Assembly (NCBI RefSeq): GCF_042685365.1
Contig: NZ_JBHUMY010000006.1
Span: 496,001 to 560,000, forward strand
Length of the DNA stretch: 64,000 nucleotides
Reading direction: 5' to 3'
From: Paenibacillus_AP thailandensis
Lineage (GTDB): Bacteria; Bacillota; Bacilli; Paenibacillales; Paenibacillaceae
Positions 17,501 to 25,249 of this stretch are shown here, piece by piece. How positions within the stretch are numbered: the first letter of the stretch is position 1; every line of letters begins with the position of its first letter. The translations under genes were made by a program, and so were the position numbers. A model generated the notes under the pieces. It saw nothing but the letters and a program-made list of their open reading frames with translations. It was not told where the DNA came from and did not search any database.

Positions 17501-18619
17501 ATGAAAGTCATCGTCATCGGCTCCGGAATTCTCGGGGCGTCGGCAGCGTATCAAGCGGCAAAAATGGGGGCGGAAGTTCTAATCATCGACCGCCAAGATA
17601 AAGGACAGGCTACCGATGCCGCCGCCGGCATCATCTGCCCGTGGCTGTCGCAGCGGCGCAATCAAGCTTGGTACCGGTTAGCCAAGGCCGGCGCGCGTTT
17701 TTACCCCCGGTTAATCGACGAGCTCAAACAAGAGGGGGAAACGGAAACCGGCTATGCGCAAGTCGGCGCCTTGAGCATACATCGGGACTTGGATAAAATT
17801 CGAAAAATGGAGGAAAGGGCACTTGCGAGGAAAGCCGACGCGCCGGAAATCGGCGAAATTACACGGCTTAACGATCCGGAAACGCAGGAGCGATTTCCGC
17901 TATTGGCGGAAGGCTATCATTCCGTGCACATTAGCGGCGCCGCCCGCGTGGACGGCCGTGCGCTGCGCGACGCTTTAATCCGGGCTGCACAACGAAACGG
18001 CGCCGATTATGTTAAAGGTGACGCTTCGCTGACGAACCGCTCGAGCCGCGTAACGGGCGCGACGGTAGGTTCAACCGTCTACGAGGCGGACCAGATTGTG
18101 GTTTGCGCCGGCGCATGGGCGGGGCAGCTGCTGCAGCCTTTAGGCATAGGCTTTAACGTTAGTTATCAGAAAGCGCAAATTATGCATTTGCTAGTTGACG
18201 AAAGCCGGGATACGGGAGATTGGCCAGTCATCATGCCGCCTTCCGATCAATATTTGCTCGCTTTCGATAAGCGGAAGATCGTGATCGGGGCGACGCACGA
18301 AAACGATATCGAGGGCTACGATACCAGAATAACGGCGGGCGGCATGCAGGAAATTTTGAATAAAGGGCTGGAACTGGCTCCCGGATTAGCAAACGCAACG
18401 TATCAGGAGGTGCGGGTCGGATTTCGCCCGTTTACCCCCGGTTTCCTTCCGGTATTCGGTGCCGTCCCCGGCTGGGAAGGCCTGATCGCGGCCAACGGAC
18501 TGGGAGCTTCGGGACTGACGATGGGCCCCTATATCGGATATCAGCTGGCGAAGCTTGCGCTTGGGATGCCGCCAGACATCGATCTCGGCGATTATGACAT
18601 TCGCAATGCAATCGATTAG
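17501..18619 (+). CDS. FAD-dependent oxidoreductase, D-amino-acid oxidase family
   Basis: About 372 residues. The N-terminus is a Rossmann FAD motif (IGSGILGASAAYQAA, then an acidic end-of-strand residue in IIDR), and the C-terminus has the family's final FAD contact block FRPFTPGFLPVFG with GLGASGLTMGP. Members oxidise amino acids, glycine or sarcosine-like amines. AAAGGA precedes two in-frame ATGs (17495 and 17501). A TATAAT sits at 17462. No partner gene points to a substrate. Confidence 0.88.
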   Translation: MKVIVIGSGILGASAAYQAAKMGAEVLIIDRQDKGQATDAAAGIICPWLSQRRNQAWYRLAKAGARFYPRLIDELKQEGETETGYAQVGALSIHRDLDKIRKMEERALARKADAPEIGEITRLNDPETQERFPLLAEGYHSVHISGAARVDGRALRDALIRAAQRNGADYVKGDASLTNRSSRVTGATVGSTVYEADQIVVCAGAWAGQLLQPLGIGFNVSYQKAQIMHLLVDESRDTGDWPVIMPPSDQYLLAFDKRKIVIGATHENDIEGYDTRITAGGMQEILNKGLELAPGLANATYQEVRVGFRPFTPGFLPVFGAVPGWEGLIAANGLGASGLTMGPYIGYQLAKLALGMPPDIDLGDYDIRNAID

Positions 18620-18646
18620 TCGGTCAATTCCATTTGGGGGGATACT

Positions 18647-19102
18647 ATGCGATCGTTTTTGAGCTGCTTTATTTTTCTCTTACTTTTGACCGGATGCGAA
18701 GCTCAGAGTCCGACTGGAAATGAAGAAGAATGGAGAGTAAGCTCCCTATTTCAATCGGGATCTTATACGATGATTGGGGAAGAAGGTAAATTGGGATTTA
18801 TTTACGACGACACGGAAGCCGTTAAATTTTACTCTGGCCAAAGCCAAAAATATATGTGGCACTTTTGGGGGGAAGCCGAACAATTACAAGGATACCCGCT
18901 GCAAGTAATCGGCACGAAAAAAGAAACAGGGGAACAGATCACGGTATTCAAAGCTTCCGCATTGGGCGGAGCTATAAACGGTGCGGATGCCCACCATCCA
19001 TCCGTGATGGCGTTGCCATCAGCCGGATTATGGCGACTGGACGCATACATCGGTGAGAAATTTTACGGCAGCGTCGTCGTTGAAATCCATGAGGCTCATT
19101 AA
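18647..19102 (+). CDS. lipoprotein, DUF4871/YhfM-like
   Basis: The 151-residue protein has a short signal peptide with lipobox LLTGC (Cys17). The globular part carries GKLGFIYDD and KYMWHFWG, which resemble small Bacillus lipoproteins of the DUF4871 kind; the family name is from memory and not certain. It is likely anchored on the outer face of the membrane. AGCTGG-like beta-rich end. It follows the oxidoreductase by 27 bases and may share its transcript. Confidence 0.75.
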   Translation: MRSFLSCFIFLLLLTGCEAQSPTGNEEEWRVSSLFQSGSYTMIGEEGKLGFIYDDTEAVKFYSGQSQKYMWHFWGEAEQLQGYPLQVIGTKKETGEQITVFKASALGGAINGADAHHPSVMALPSAGLWRLDAYIGEKFYGSVVVEIHEAH

Positions 19103-19228
19103 ATTGAAATACAAGAATTGGTTTAGAGGAAAAGTCAAGCCGTAAAACAATAGAATGCCCGTAGTGCTGCTGCACATCGTTTATGTCGTTTGGTCCATAA
19201 TAACAAAAAATGTGTTAGCGGAGGAAAA

Positions 19229-20524
19229 ATGATGCGAATTCAGCGACAAAGCGTGATCGGCTGGGCATTATCGATCCTTTTGATCTTAGCCGGCTGCGGG
19301 GCGGGCCAGACGTTGCCGTCCGATAACGAATCGCCGCCCATAACATCGGACTATCCGGTCGCAACCGCCCCTCAATCAGTCGCACACGAAAATCCGGAGT
19401 CGGATGTCCGGCAAACGCAGACGCCTTCAGACCCGATCGACGACCTGCTCGGAAAGATGAGCCTTGCCGAAAAAATCGGGCAAATGGTACTGGTTGGGAT
19501 GGACGGTACGAAGCTTCAGCCGGAAATCGGCAAGCTGATCAAGGATCGTCATGTCGGAGGCATCATTTTATACAGCAAAAATATTACTTCCTCGGCGCAG
19601 GCGGTCCGGCTTCTCAATGCCCTGAAGCAAGCGAACCGGGATGCCGCCGCTCGCCTGCCGCTATTGCTAAGCGCGGACCAGGAAGGCGGGCGGGTATCCC
19701 GGCTGCCGAAAGAGATAACGGACTTCCCGTCAAGTATGATCGTCGGCGATACGAATGACACGAAGTACGCTTATCAAGTAGGCGCTTCGCTTGGGGAAGC
19801 GATGAAACAGTTTGGGTTCAATATGGATTTTGCTCCCGTTCTTGATGTCAATACGAATCCCGACAATCCCGTCATCGGGGACCGCTCATTCGGCGCCGCA
19901 GCCGATACGGTAAGTAGGATCGGCGTACAAGTCATGTCGGGAATCCAGTCGCAAGGCGTTATTCCCGTAGTCAAGCATTTCCCGGGCCACGGGGATACGT
20001 CCGTCGATTCCCACAAAGGATTGCCTGTCGTCGAGCATAGTTTGCAACGGCTTCGTTCCATCGAATTTGCGCCCTTCTCGGCGGCAATTTCGGAAGGAGC
20101 TCCTGTCGTTATGGTTGGCCATATTCTCATGAGCGAGCTGGATCCGAATACTCCGGCTTCGATGTCCCGTATCGTGATCCAAAATTATTTGCGGGATGAG
20201 CTCCGCTTTAACGGGGTTGTGATCACCGACGATATGACGATGGAAGCGATCGGAGAAACGGCGGCGATCGGGCCTGCGGCCGTGCAAGCCGTACTGGCGG
20301 GAGCCGACATCGTACTGGTCGGGCACGATTCCGGGCAGCAGATGGCCGTGCTCGATGCGTTGATGTCTGCGGCTCAAAGCGGGAAGCTTCCCCAGAAGGC
20401 GATCGATGCGAGCGTTTATCGGATCGTCAAAATGAAGCAAGACTTCCGGCTTTCGGATCAGCCGACGGCCACGGTCGATGTAGAAGCTTTAAATCGGCAT
20501 ATTGAAGCGGCATTAAAGAGATAA
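19229..20524 (+). CDS. beta-N-acetylglucosaminidase, GH3 (NagZ-like) lipoprotein
   Basis: The 431-residue enzyme has a signal peptide with lipobox LAGC (Cys23), then a Ser/Pro-rich linker, then a GH3 barrel from about residue 80. The GH3 hexosaminidase signature KHFPGHGDTSVDSH supplies the His/Asp general acid pair, and the nucleophile Asp is in VVITDDMTMEAI. It should trim N-acetylglucosamine from muropeptides at the cell surface. I choose the ATG at 19229 behind GCGGAGG; an upstream in-frame start would bury the signal peptide. Confidence 0.9.
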   Translation: MMRIQRQSVIGWALSILLILAGCGAGQTLPSDNESPPITSDYPVATAPQSVAHENPESDVRQTQTPSDPIDDLLGKMSLAEKIGQMVLVGMDGTKLQPEIGKLIKDRHVGGIILYSKNITSSAQAVRLLNALKQANRDAAARLPLLLSADQEGGRVSRLPKEITDFPSSMIVGDTNDTKYAYQVGASLGEAMKQFGFNMDFAPVLDVNTNPDNPVIGDRSFGAAADTVSRIGVQVMSGIQSQGVIPVVKHFPGHGDTSVDSHKGLPVVEHSLQRLRSIEFAPFSAAISEGAPVVMVGHILMSELDPNTPASMSRIVIQNYLRDELRFNGVVITDDMTMEAIGETAAIGPAAVQAVLAGADIVLVGHDSGQQMAVLDALMSAAQSGKLPQKAIDASVYRIVKMKQDFRLSDQPTATVDVEALNRHIEAALKR

Positions 20525-20552
20525 AGGTTGCGACCCGGTTCGGTCGTCGCAT

Positions 20553-21425
20553 TCAATCGGACTGCCGGAGCACTTTCATAATCGCGGCGAGCTCCTCGTT
20601 CTCATATCCCGCGGTTATCGCTTTATTATAGAGACCCATCGCGAAAGCGGGAAATTCGGCGTTAATCCCCGCTTCGCTTGCATGCTTAAGCCACAATGCT
20701 GCGGTTCCCATACAGGTTTTAATCGAGCTTTGGGGGCCTTCATATTTCCCCGTTTGAATGATTTCACCTTCATATTTGATCATTTGCCCGAAAACCGGCG
20801 AAATGTCCGCGATTAAAGACCCGAAGGAATCCGCGGTATGGCCCTCCGTTTCAAGAATGCGAGCGCCGTGAAAGAAGCCGAACATAGCGCCGAACATCGT
20901 GGAGAGCGCAGCCAAATCCCATGCGGACGCCGCACCGACCGATTCTCCCATAAACATCAGATTTCCCGCCAAAATTTTTAGAACGGGCTCGCTGCGATTA
21001 AACGCGGCTTTCGACCCGGATACGAAAATCGGGGTGTCCGGCATCCCGATCTGTGCAGGCGTCGCCATGATGGCGCCATCCAAATACTCGGCACCTTGTT
21101 CCCGTACCCATCGCTCGCTGTTTCGGGCATCTTGGGGAGTTCCCGTGCTAAGCTCGACCACAACCCGTCCGGCAAGGGCGGCAGCGGCGCTTTCGGTTCC
21201 CAGAATGCTTCGGGAAATTTCGTAGTTGGCAACGCACACGATGACAACGGGGCTTGCGCTCACGGCGGCGGCAGCTTCTCGTTGAAAGACTGCACCGTCT
21301 CGAATGAGCGGTTCGGCTTTTTCGCTCGTCCGATTCCAGACCGTAACCCGGGATCCGTGTTGAAGCAGCGTTCGAGCCAGCGCAGCGCCCATTGGCCCTA
21401 AACCGATAATCGTAACATCACTCAT
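20553..21425 (-). CDS. imine-reductase-like NAD(P)-dependent dehydrogenase
   Basis: The 290-residue protein starts with the dinucleotide motif GLGPMGAALA and the NADPH-type NRTSEKA loop of the beta-hydroxyacid dehydrogenase superfamily. The C-terminal half (DGAIMATPAQIG, and GAASAWDLAALSTMFG around residue 170) resembles imine reductases/reductive aminases more than classical hydroxyacid dehydrogenases. The in vivo substrate is unknown. It is divergent from a LysR gene, its likely regulator, and is a distant paralogue of the gene at 23027. Confidence 0.85.
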   Translation of the reverse strand: MSDVTIIGLGPMGAALARTLLQHGSRVTVWNRTSEKAEPLIRDGAVFQREAAAAVSASPVVIVCVANYEISRSILGTESAAAALAGRVVVELSTGTPQDARNSERWVREQGAEYLDGAIMATPAQIGMPDTPIFVSGSKAAFNRSEPVLKILAGNLMFMGESVGAASAWDLAALSTMFGAMFGFFHGARILETEGHTADSFGSLIADISPVFGQMIKYEGEIIQTGKYEGPQSSIKTCMGTAALWLKHASEAGINAEFPAFAMGLYNKAITAGYENEELAAIMKVLRQSD

Positions 21426-21580
21426 ATTTTTTCCTCCTACTCGAAATACGGTTTTCTGTCCGCCGGACCGGAAGTCCGTCGGGTAGGTTCATTGTAATTC
21501 AGGATTGAAGCGATGTATAATGATTGGTAATAATGGAAGTATCATTTTTATTGATATCACTGAATGGAGCGTTGCGAACG

Positions 21581-22435
21581 TTGGAACTGTCCGATCTTAA
21601 GATGTTTCTGGCGATTACGGAGGAAGGGAATATTTCCAATGCCGCCAAGCGGCTCGGTTATGTACAGTCGAATGTAACGGCTCGAATTCGCAAGCTTGAA
21701 ACCGAGCTTGGCGTACAATTGTTTCACCGGCACCCCAAGGGAGTGACGCTGACCGAAAGAGGGGTTATGTTCAGCGAATATGCCCACACCATCGTGAACT
21801 TGTCCGCGGAAGCCGTGAAGATGGTTCAGGAGACCTCGCATCCAAGCGGCCCGTTGGCGATCGGGGTAGTCGATACCGTTACCTGTCTTAATTTTATGAA
21901 TACGTTGGCCGAGTACCAGAGCTTATATCCCGACGTCACGCTATCAATATGGACCGGCAATTCGTCCGACCTGCTGGCGAAAGTGTTAAATCACCAATTG
22001 GACGGGGCGTTCGTCATCGGCGACTTCAAATCGCCGCATTTGACAGCCGAAAATATCCAAAGCGAAGAAATCAAATTAATAACCCGGCAACCAGGCGGCG
22101 AATATCCGGATCTGGCCCATACTCGATGGGCGGTTTCGCCAAACGGCTGCCCGTTCAGGCGAATTTTGGAGGATTGGTTGAGAAGCGAGGGGATCCCTCT
22201 CGCGAATATGATCGAGATTAGCTCGCTCGAGACGATCGTAAGCTGTGTGCGAACAGGTCTTGCCGCCACTTTGCTGCCTGCATCCGTCTTAACGGGCGAG
22301 TACTCGAAATTCGGCATCTATTCGATTCCCGAAAAATTCAGATATGCGCAGACCAGTCTGGTTCGGCGCAAAGACCGGTATGCGAGCAAGGCGCTCACGG
22401 CATTCACCAAGTTGATTCGGGAGTCAATGGCATAA
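21581..22435 (+). CDS. LysR family transcriptional regulator
   Basis: About 284 residues from a TTG at 21581 with a GGAG 11 bases upstream; the frame is open further upstream but lacks a ribosome site. The N-terminal helix-turn-helix (LKMFLAITEEGNISNAAKRLGYVQSNVT split over two helices) is canonical, followed by the effector domain beginning LAIGVVDTVTC. It is divergent from the imine-reductase-like gene, the usual arrangement for LysR control of a neighbour. Confidence 0.9.
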   Translation: MELSDLKMFLAITEEGNISNAAKRLGYVQSNVTARIRKLETELGVQLFHRHPKGVTLTERGVMFSEYAHTIVNLSAEAVKMVQETSHPSGPLAIGVVDTVTCLNFMNTLAEYQSLYPDVTLSIWTGNSSDLLAKVLNHQLDGAFVIGDFKSPHLTAENIQSEEIKLITRQPGGEYPDLAHTRWAVSPNGCPFRRILEDWLRSEGIPLANMIEISSLETIVSCVRTGLAATLLPASVLTGEYSKFGIYSIPEKFRYAQTSLVRRKDRYASKALTAFTKLIRESMA

Positions 22436-22548
22436 CATGGATAGCGACCGGGTTCCGGCTGTGTTTGAAGGTTTACTTTCGGACCCGGGAGCATGAGTTA
22501 TGGCGGTTTCGTGCGTACAAGGCCGCAGAATGGAAGGAGGATGCAGAA

Positions 22549-22914
22549 GTGAAAATAAGCGAGCTTTCCCGGTTGACCAATGTCAGCGCCAGAGCGATCC
22601 GTCATTATGAAAAGAAAAGTCTCCTGCAAGCCGATAGATTGGAGAACGATTACCGGGTTTTCGGCGAATCGGACGTAAAACGAGTCAAGGCGATTCAGTT
22701 ATACTTAAAGCTTGGACTTACGACCGATGAGATTGGCGCGTTGTTTAAGGGCGAAGCGGCGGACCCCGACGAATACGAATTTTGCGAGGAGATGCTGGCC
22801 GCTTATGAAAATAAGTTAAGCCATGTGAAAGGGCAAATCGAAGCGCTTCATGAATTGGAGAGGATGCTGGAGAGGCAGATCGCGATAACGAAAAGCAAAA
22901 AAACCATCGTTTAA
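22549..22914 (+). CDS. MerR family transcriptional regulator, small
   Basis: 121 residues from a GTG at 22549, 8 bases after AAGGAGG; the upstream extension of the frame is non-coding in character. The winged helix-turn-helix (ISELSRLTNVSARAIRHYE) is followed by a dimerisation helix ending in a basic tail. There is no separate effector domain. It lies just upstream of a promoter with a MerR-like long spacer, which drives the second imine-reductase-like gene. Confidence 0.88.
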   Translation: MKISELSRLTNVSARAIRHYEKKSLLQADRLENDYRVFGESDVKRVKAIQLYLKLGLTTDEIGALFKGEAADPDEYEFCEEMLAAYENKLSHVKGQIEALHELERMLERQIAITKSKKTIV

Positions 22915-22964
22915 CTTTAGACACGGCCCCGGGCGTATAAAAATAGCTCAGGGCTTTTTTTATA

Positions 22965-22996
22965 TTGACTTTGACACTAGCGTCAACCTTTATCAT
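22965..22996 (+). promoter_or_regulatory. MerR-type promoter with 20-bp spacer and dyad
   Basis: TTGACT (22965-22970) and TATCAT (22991-22996) are 20 bases apart. Within the spacer is the dyad TTGACACTAGCGTCAA (22971-22986), palindromic at all but one base pair. Over-long spacing with a dyad inside it is the hallmark of MerR-activated promoters, and the MerR gene is immediately upstream. Confidence 0.65.
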
Positions 22997-23026
22997 AGGC
23001 TTAATCTCATTTGAAAGGAGTTTCCA

Positions 23027-23959
23027 ATGAACATGAGTAACAGGAGCGATACGATAAACAACGAATTCGCCGGGAGTGAAACAGAAAGGAGGAACCTCGC
23101 GCCCTTAACTATCATTGGGCTGGGACCGATGGGAAGGGCGATGGCCGGCGTTTTATTGGAACGAGGCCATGCGGTGACCGTATGGAACCGGACCGCCGGC
23201 AAAGCGGAGGAGCTTGCGGCAAAAGGGGCCGTCCCGGCGTCGACCGTTGCTGAAGCGATTGCCTCCAATGAGTTAATCCTTCTTAGCTTGACGGATTACG
23301 ATGCGATGTACGCCATTCTTGAACCGGTATCCGAAAGTTTATCCGGCAAGATACTCGTCAACCTCAGCTCGGACACTCCGGAGAAAGCCCGAGAAGCGGC
23401 GAAGTGGCTATCCGCACGCGGTGCAAGGCAGCTGACCGGGGGCGTCCAAGTCCCGCCTTCGGGTATCGGGAAGCCGGAATCTTCAACCTTCTACAGCGGT
23501 CCGAGGGAGGTGTTCGAGGCGCTTAAAGAGACGCTGGAAGCTTTGACCGGTACCGACTACCGCGGAGACGACCCGGGACTTGCGGCGTTGTACTACCAAA
23601 TCGGGATGGATATATTCTGGACCTCCATGCTCAGTTATCTTCATGCCCTTGCGGTCGCCAACGCGAACGGCATCTCGGCAGAGGAATTCCTGCCGTACGC
23701 ATCGGAGACCATGTCGTCCCTGCCCAAGTTTGTTGAGTTCTACACGCCGCGGCTTTCTGCGGGCGAGCACCCAGGCGACGTAGACAGACTTGCCATGTGC
23801 TATGCGAGCGTCGATCATGTCGTTCATACCGCCAAAGCGGCAGGGGTGGATACTTCCCTACCGGGAGCCGTCTTGGATGCGGTCAAGCGCGGTATGACCA
23901 AAGGGCACGCCAACGACAGCTTTACCAGTCTTATTGAAATTTTTAAAGATCCCGTATAA
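23027..23959 (+). CDS. imine-reductase-like NAD(P)-dependent dehydrogenase
   Basis: 310 residues with GLGPMGRAMAGVL and NRTAGKAEELA for NADPH binding, then GGVQVPPSGIGKPES and a helical dimerisation domain. It resembles the imine reductase/reductive aminase group and is a paralogue of the 20553 gene, with a Tyr pair (LYYQIGMDIF) where the other has WDLA. An AAAGGAG site lies 6 bases before the ATG. It is driven by the MerR-type promoter directly upstream. Confidence 0.85.
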   Translation: MNMSNRSDTINNEFAGSETERRNLAPLTIIGLGPMGRAMAGVLLERGHAVTVWNRTAGKAEELAAKGAVPASTVAEAIASNELILLSLTDYDAMYAILEPVSESLSGKILVNLSSDTPEKAREAAKWLSARGARQLTGGVQVPPSGIGKPESSTFYSGPREVFEALKETLEALTGTDYRGDDPGLAALYYQIGMDIFWTSMLSYLHALAVANANGISAEEFLPYASETMSSLPKFVEFYTPRLSAGEHPGDVDRLAMCYASVDHVVHTAKAAGVDTSLPGAVLDAVKRGMTKGHANDSFTSLIEIFKDPV

Positions 23960-24005
23960 CGCTCATAAGACGGACCGTTCCATTGGGGATGCTTTGCGTA
24001 AAAAA

Positions 24006-24044
24006 TGCACCTCCGCTGTTAAGAATATTAACAGTGGAGGTGCA
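24006..24044 (+). other. long imperfect hairpin containing CCTCC/GGAGG
   Basis: TGCACCTCCGCTGTT pairs with AACAGTGGAGGTGCA (one mismatch) around a short AT loop. There is no clear T run right after it. It may act as terminator or processing site downstream of the dehydrogenase. Confidence 0.5.
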
Positions 24045-24132
24045 AGTGCGTTTGGGCTTCTTTTTCCCGTAGAACATTCGGGTTGCGAGAATAAGGCATC
24101 TTGGAGGTTAAGCGGCCCTATGTCTAACCTTA

Positions 24133-24603
24133 TCAAGCGTTTCCGGATAAACGTTCGTACATGATGTAATCCAAGGGGGCTGGCTCGGATCCGCTCTCGC
24201 GAAGCGCGGCATTGATCTGTCCGCGGTGGTACTGGCCGTGCAGGGCGATATGGATCAGGATGTCCCTGACAGGCGTCTCGAACGGATCCCCGGCCTGGCT
24301 GCGATACGCGATCGGCTTGTCTAGACGATCTTCGGACAGGGAATCAAGCCAAGCCCGGAATCCGCTTCCGTTCGCCTCAACCAGCGCCGCACAGGCGGCC
24401 AGCTCCGCACGATCCGCCCATAATACGATCCCCTCGCTGCTTTCGCCGCTCAGCCGGGTCAGCCAGATACGCTCCGCTTGGAGCACGTGCAAAAACAGCG
24501 TCGCCGCCTTGGCGGTTTCATCCACTTGAGCGGCTTGCAGCGCTTCCAGCAGCCGGCGGTTCGCCCAATCCATATGCGCGAACATTTTTCGAATCGTTTG
24601 CAT
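24133..24603 (-). CDS. DinB family protein
   Basis: The 156-residue four-helix-bundle protein has the DinB pattern: MDWANRRLLEAL at the N-terminus, HVLQAERIWL with the first metal-ligand His (about residue 39), and the pair in HIALHGQYHRGQ near the C-terminus. Such proteins bind Ni/Zn and often act as thiol- or bacillithiol-dependent transferases. No thiol partner is adjacent. Function not predictable beyond the family. Confidence 0.88.
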   Translation of the reverse strand: MQTIRKMFAHMDWANRRLLEALQAAQVDETAKAATLFLHVLQAERIWLTRLSGESSEGIVLWADRAELAACAALVEANGSGFRAWLDSLSEDRLDKPIAYRSQAGDPFETPVRDILIHIALHGQYHRGQINAALRESGSEPAPLDYIMYERLSGNA

Positions 24604-24720
24604 GATGTTTCGACCTCCATCTCCCGTTATCTATTGCAGGTTCCCTTCAATCCTATCATGTCCTCACGCAATAGCCAACGGTCCCCGGATCGGATTGGCT
24701 TTTCGGGCAGGACTATGGAA

Positions 24721-24747
24721 ATAAAAAAATGGCCCCGATAAGGAGCC
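24721..24747 (-). terminator. terminator of a small minus-strand gene
   Basis: Read on the minus strand, GGCTCC and GGGGCC form a short G-U containing stem followed by seven T. It lies just past the stop of the 89-residue ORF at 24758-25027 and supports that ORF. Confidence 0.5.
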
Positions 24748-24757
24748 GATTCATCTA

Positions 24758-25027
24758 TTACATTACGGTGCCCCTGCTGCGTTGCAGAAGGAGATACCCG
24801 GACACAGCCGTTGTTTTTTTGCTCACGACAACTGAAAAACCGTATTTTTTCAGGCATCTGATAGCAGGGACAAGAAGCGAATTGGGAGTTAGTTTACCCT
24901 CGCAGGGACTAGCCGTTCCGATAACGCGGAACGCGGTGATCCTAGGAGCGGAGCCGGGGATAAGAGGGTTTCTTGTCCAGGATACCAATACCAAATCCGG
25001 TTCCAGGGGAATTCCAACACGAGACAT
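24758..25027 (-). CDS. small hypothetical protein (89 aa)
   Basis: The ORF has an excellent GAGGTG site 6 bases before its ATG and a terminator directly after its stop. The product is mixed hydrophobic/basic (begins MSRVGIPLEPDLVLVSW, ends LLLQRSRGTVM), with no signal peptide or family I recognise. A 111-residue ORF on the other strand over the same bases lacks a ribosome site. I see no other gene in 24604-25249. Confidence 0.42.
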   Translation of the reverse strand: MSRVGIPLEPDLVLVSWTRNPLIPGSAPRITAFRVIGTASPCEGKLTPNSLLVPAIRCLKKYGFSVVVSKKTTAVSGYLLLQRSRGTVM

Positions 25028-25249
25028 ATCTATCACCTCATTTCGAGAGACTCTTTATATGTAATGCAGGTTGTAGAACGATTGATTGGGAGGACTCTCG
25101 AAAAGGGCTCGGGCCATATGCGGGAAGGCTTTAAGCGAAACGGCGCCGCCCAAACGCAGGTCAGCCGCCCCGCTATGCGCGGAAGCGGGCATTCGCGGCG
25201 TTTCGGAGAAGCGGCTTCTTGTAGGAACAGCGGTATTTCGTAAGAACGT

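Noticed and set aside
22465..22548. Upstream part of the MerR frame
   Set aside because: Sequence before the GTG at 22549 has no MerR homology, and the GTG has an ideal AAGGAGG.
24729..25064. 111-codon plus-strand ORF opposite the 89-codon minus-strand gene
   Set aside because: No ribosome site, while the minus-strand ORF has both a strong site and a terminator.
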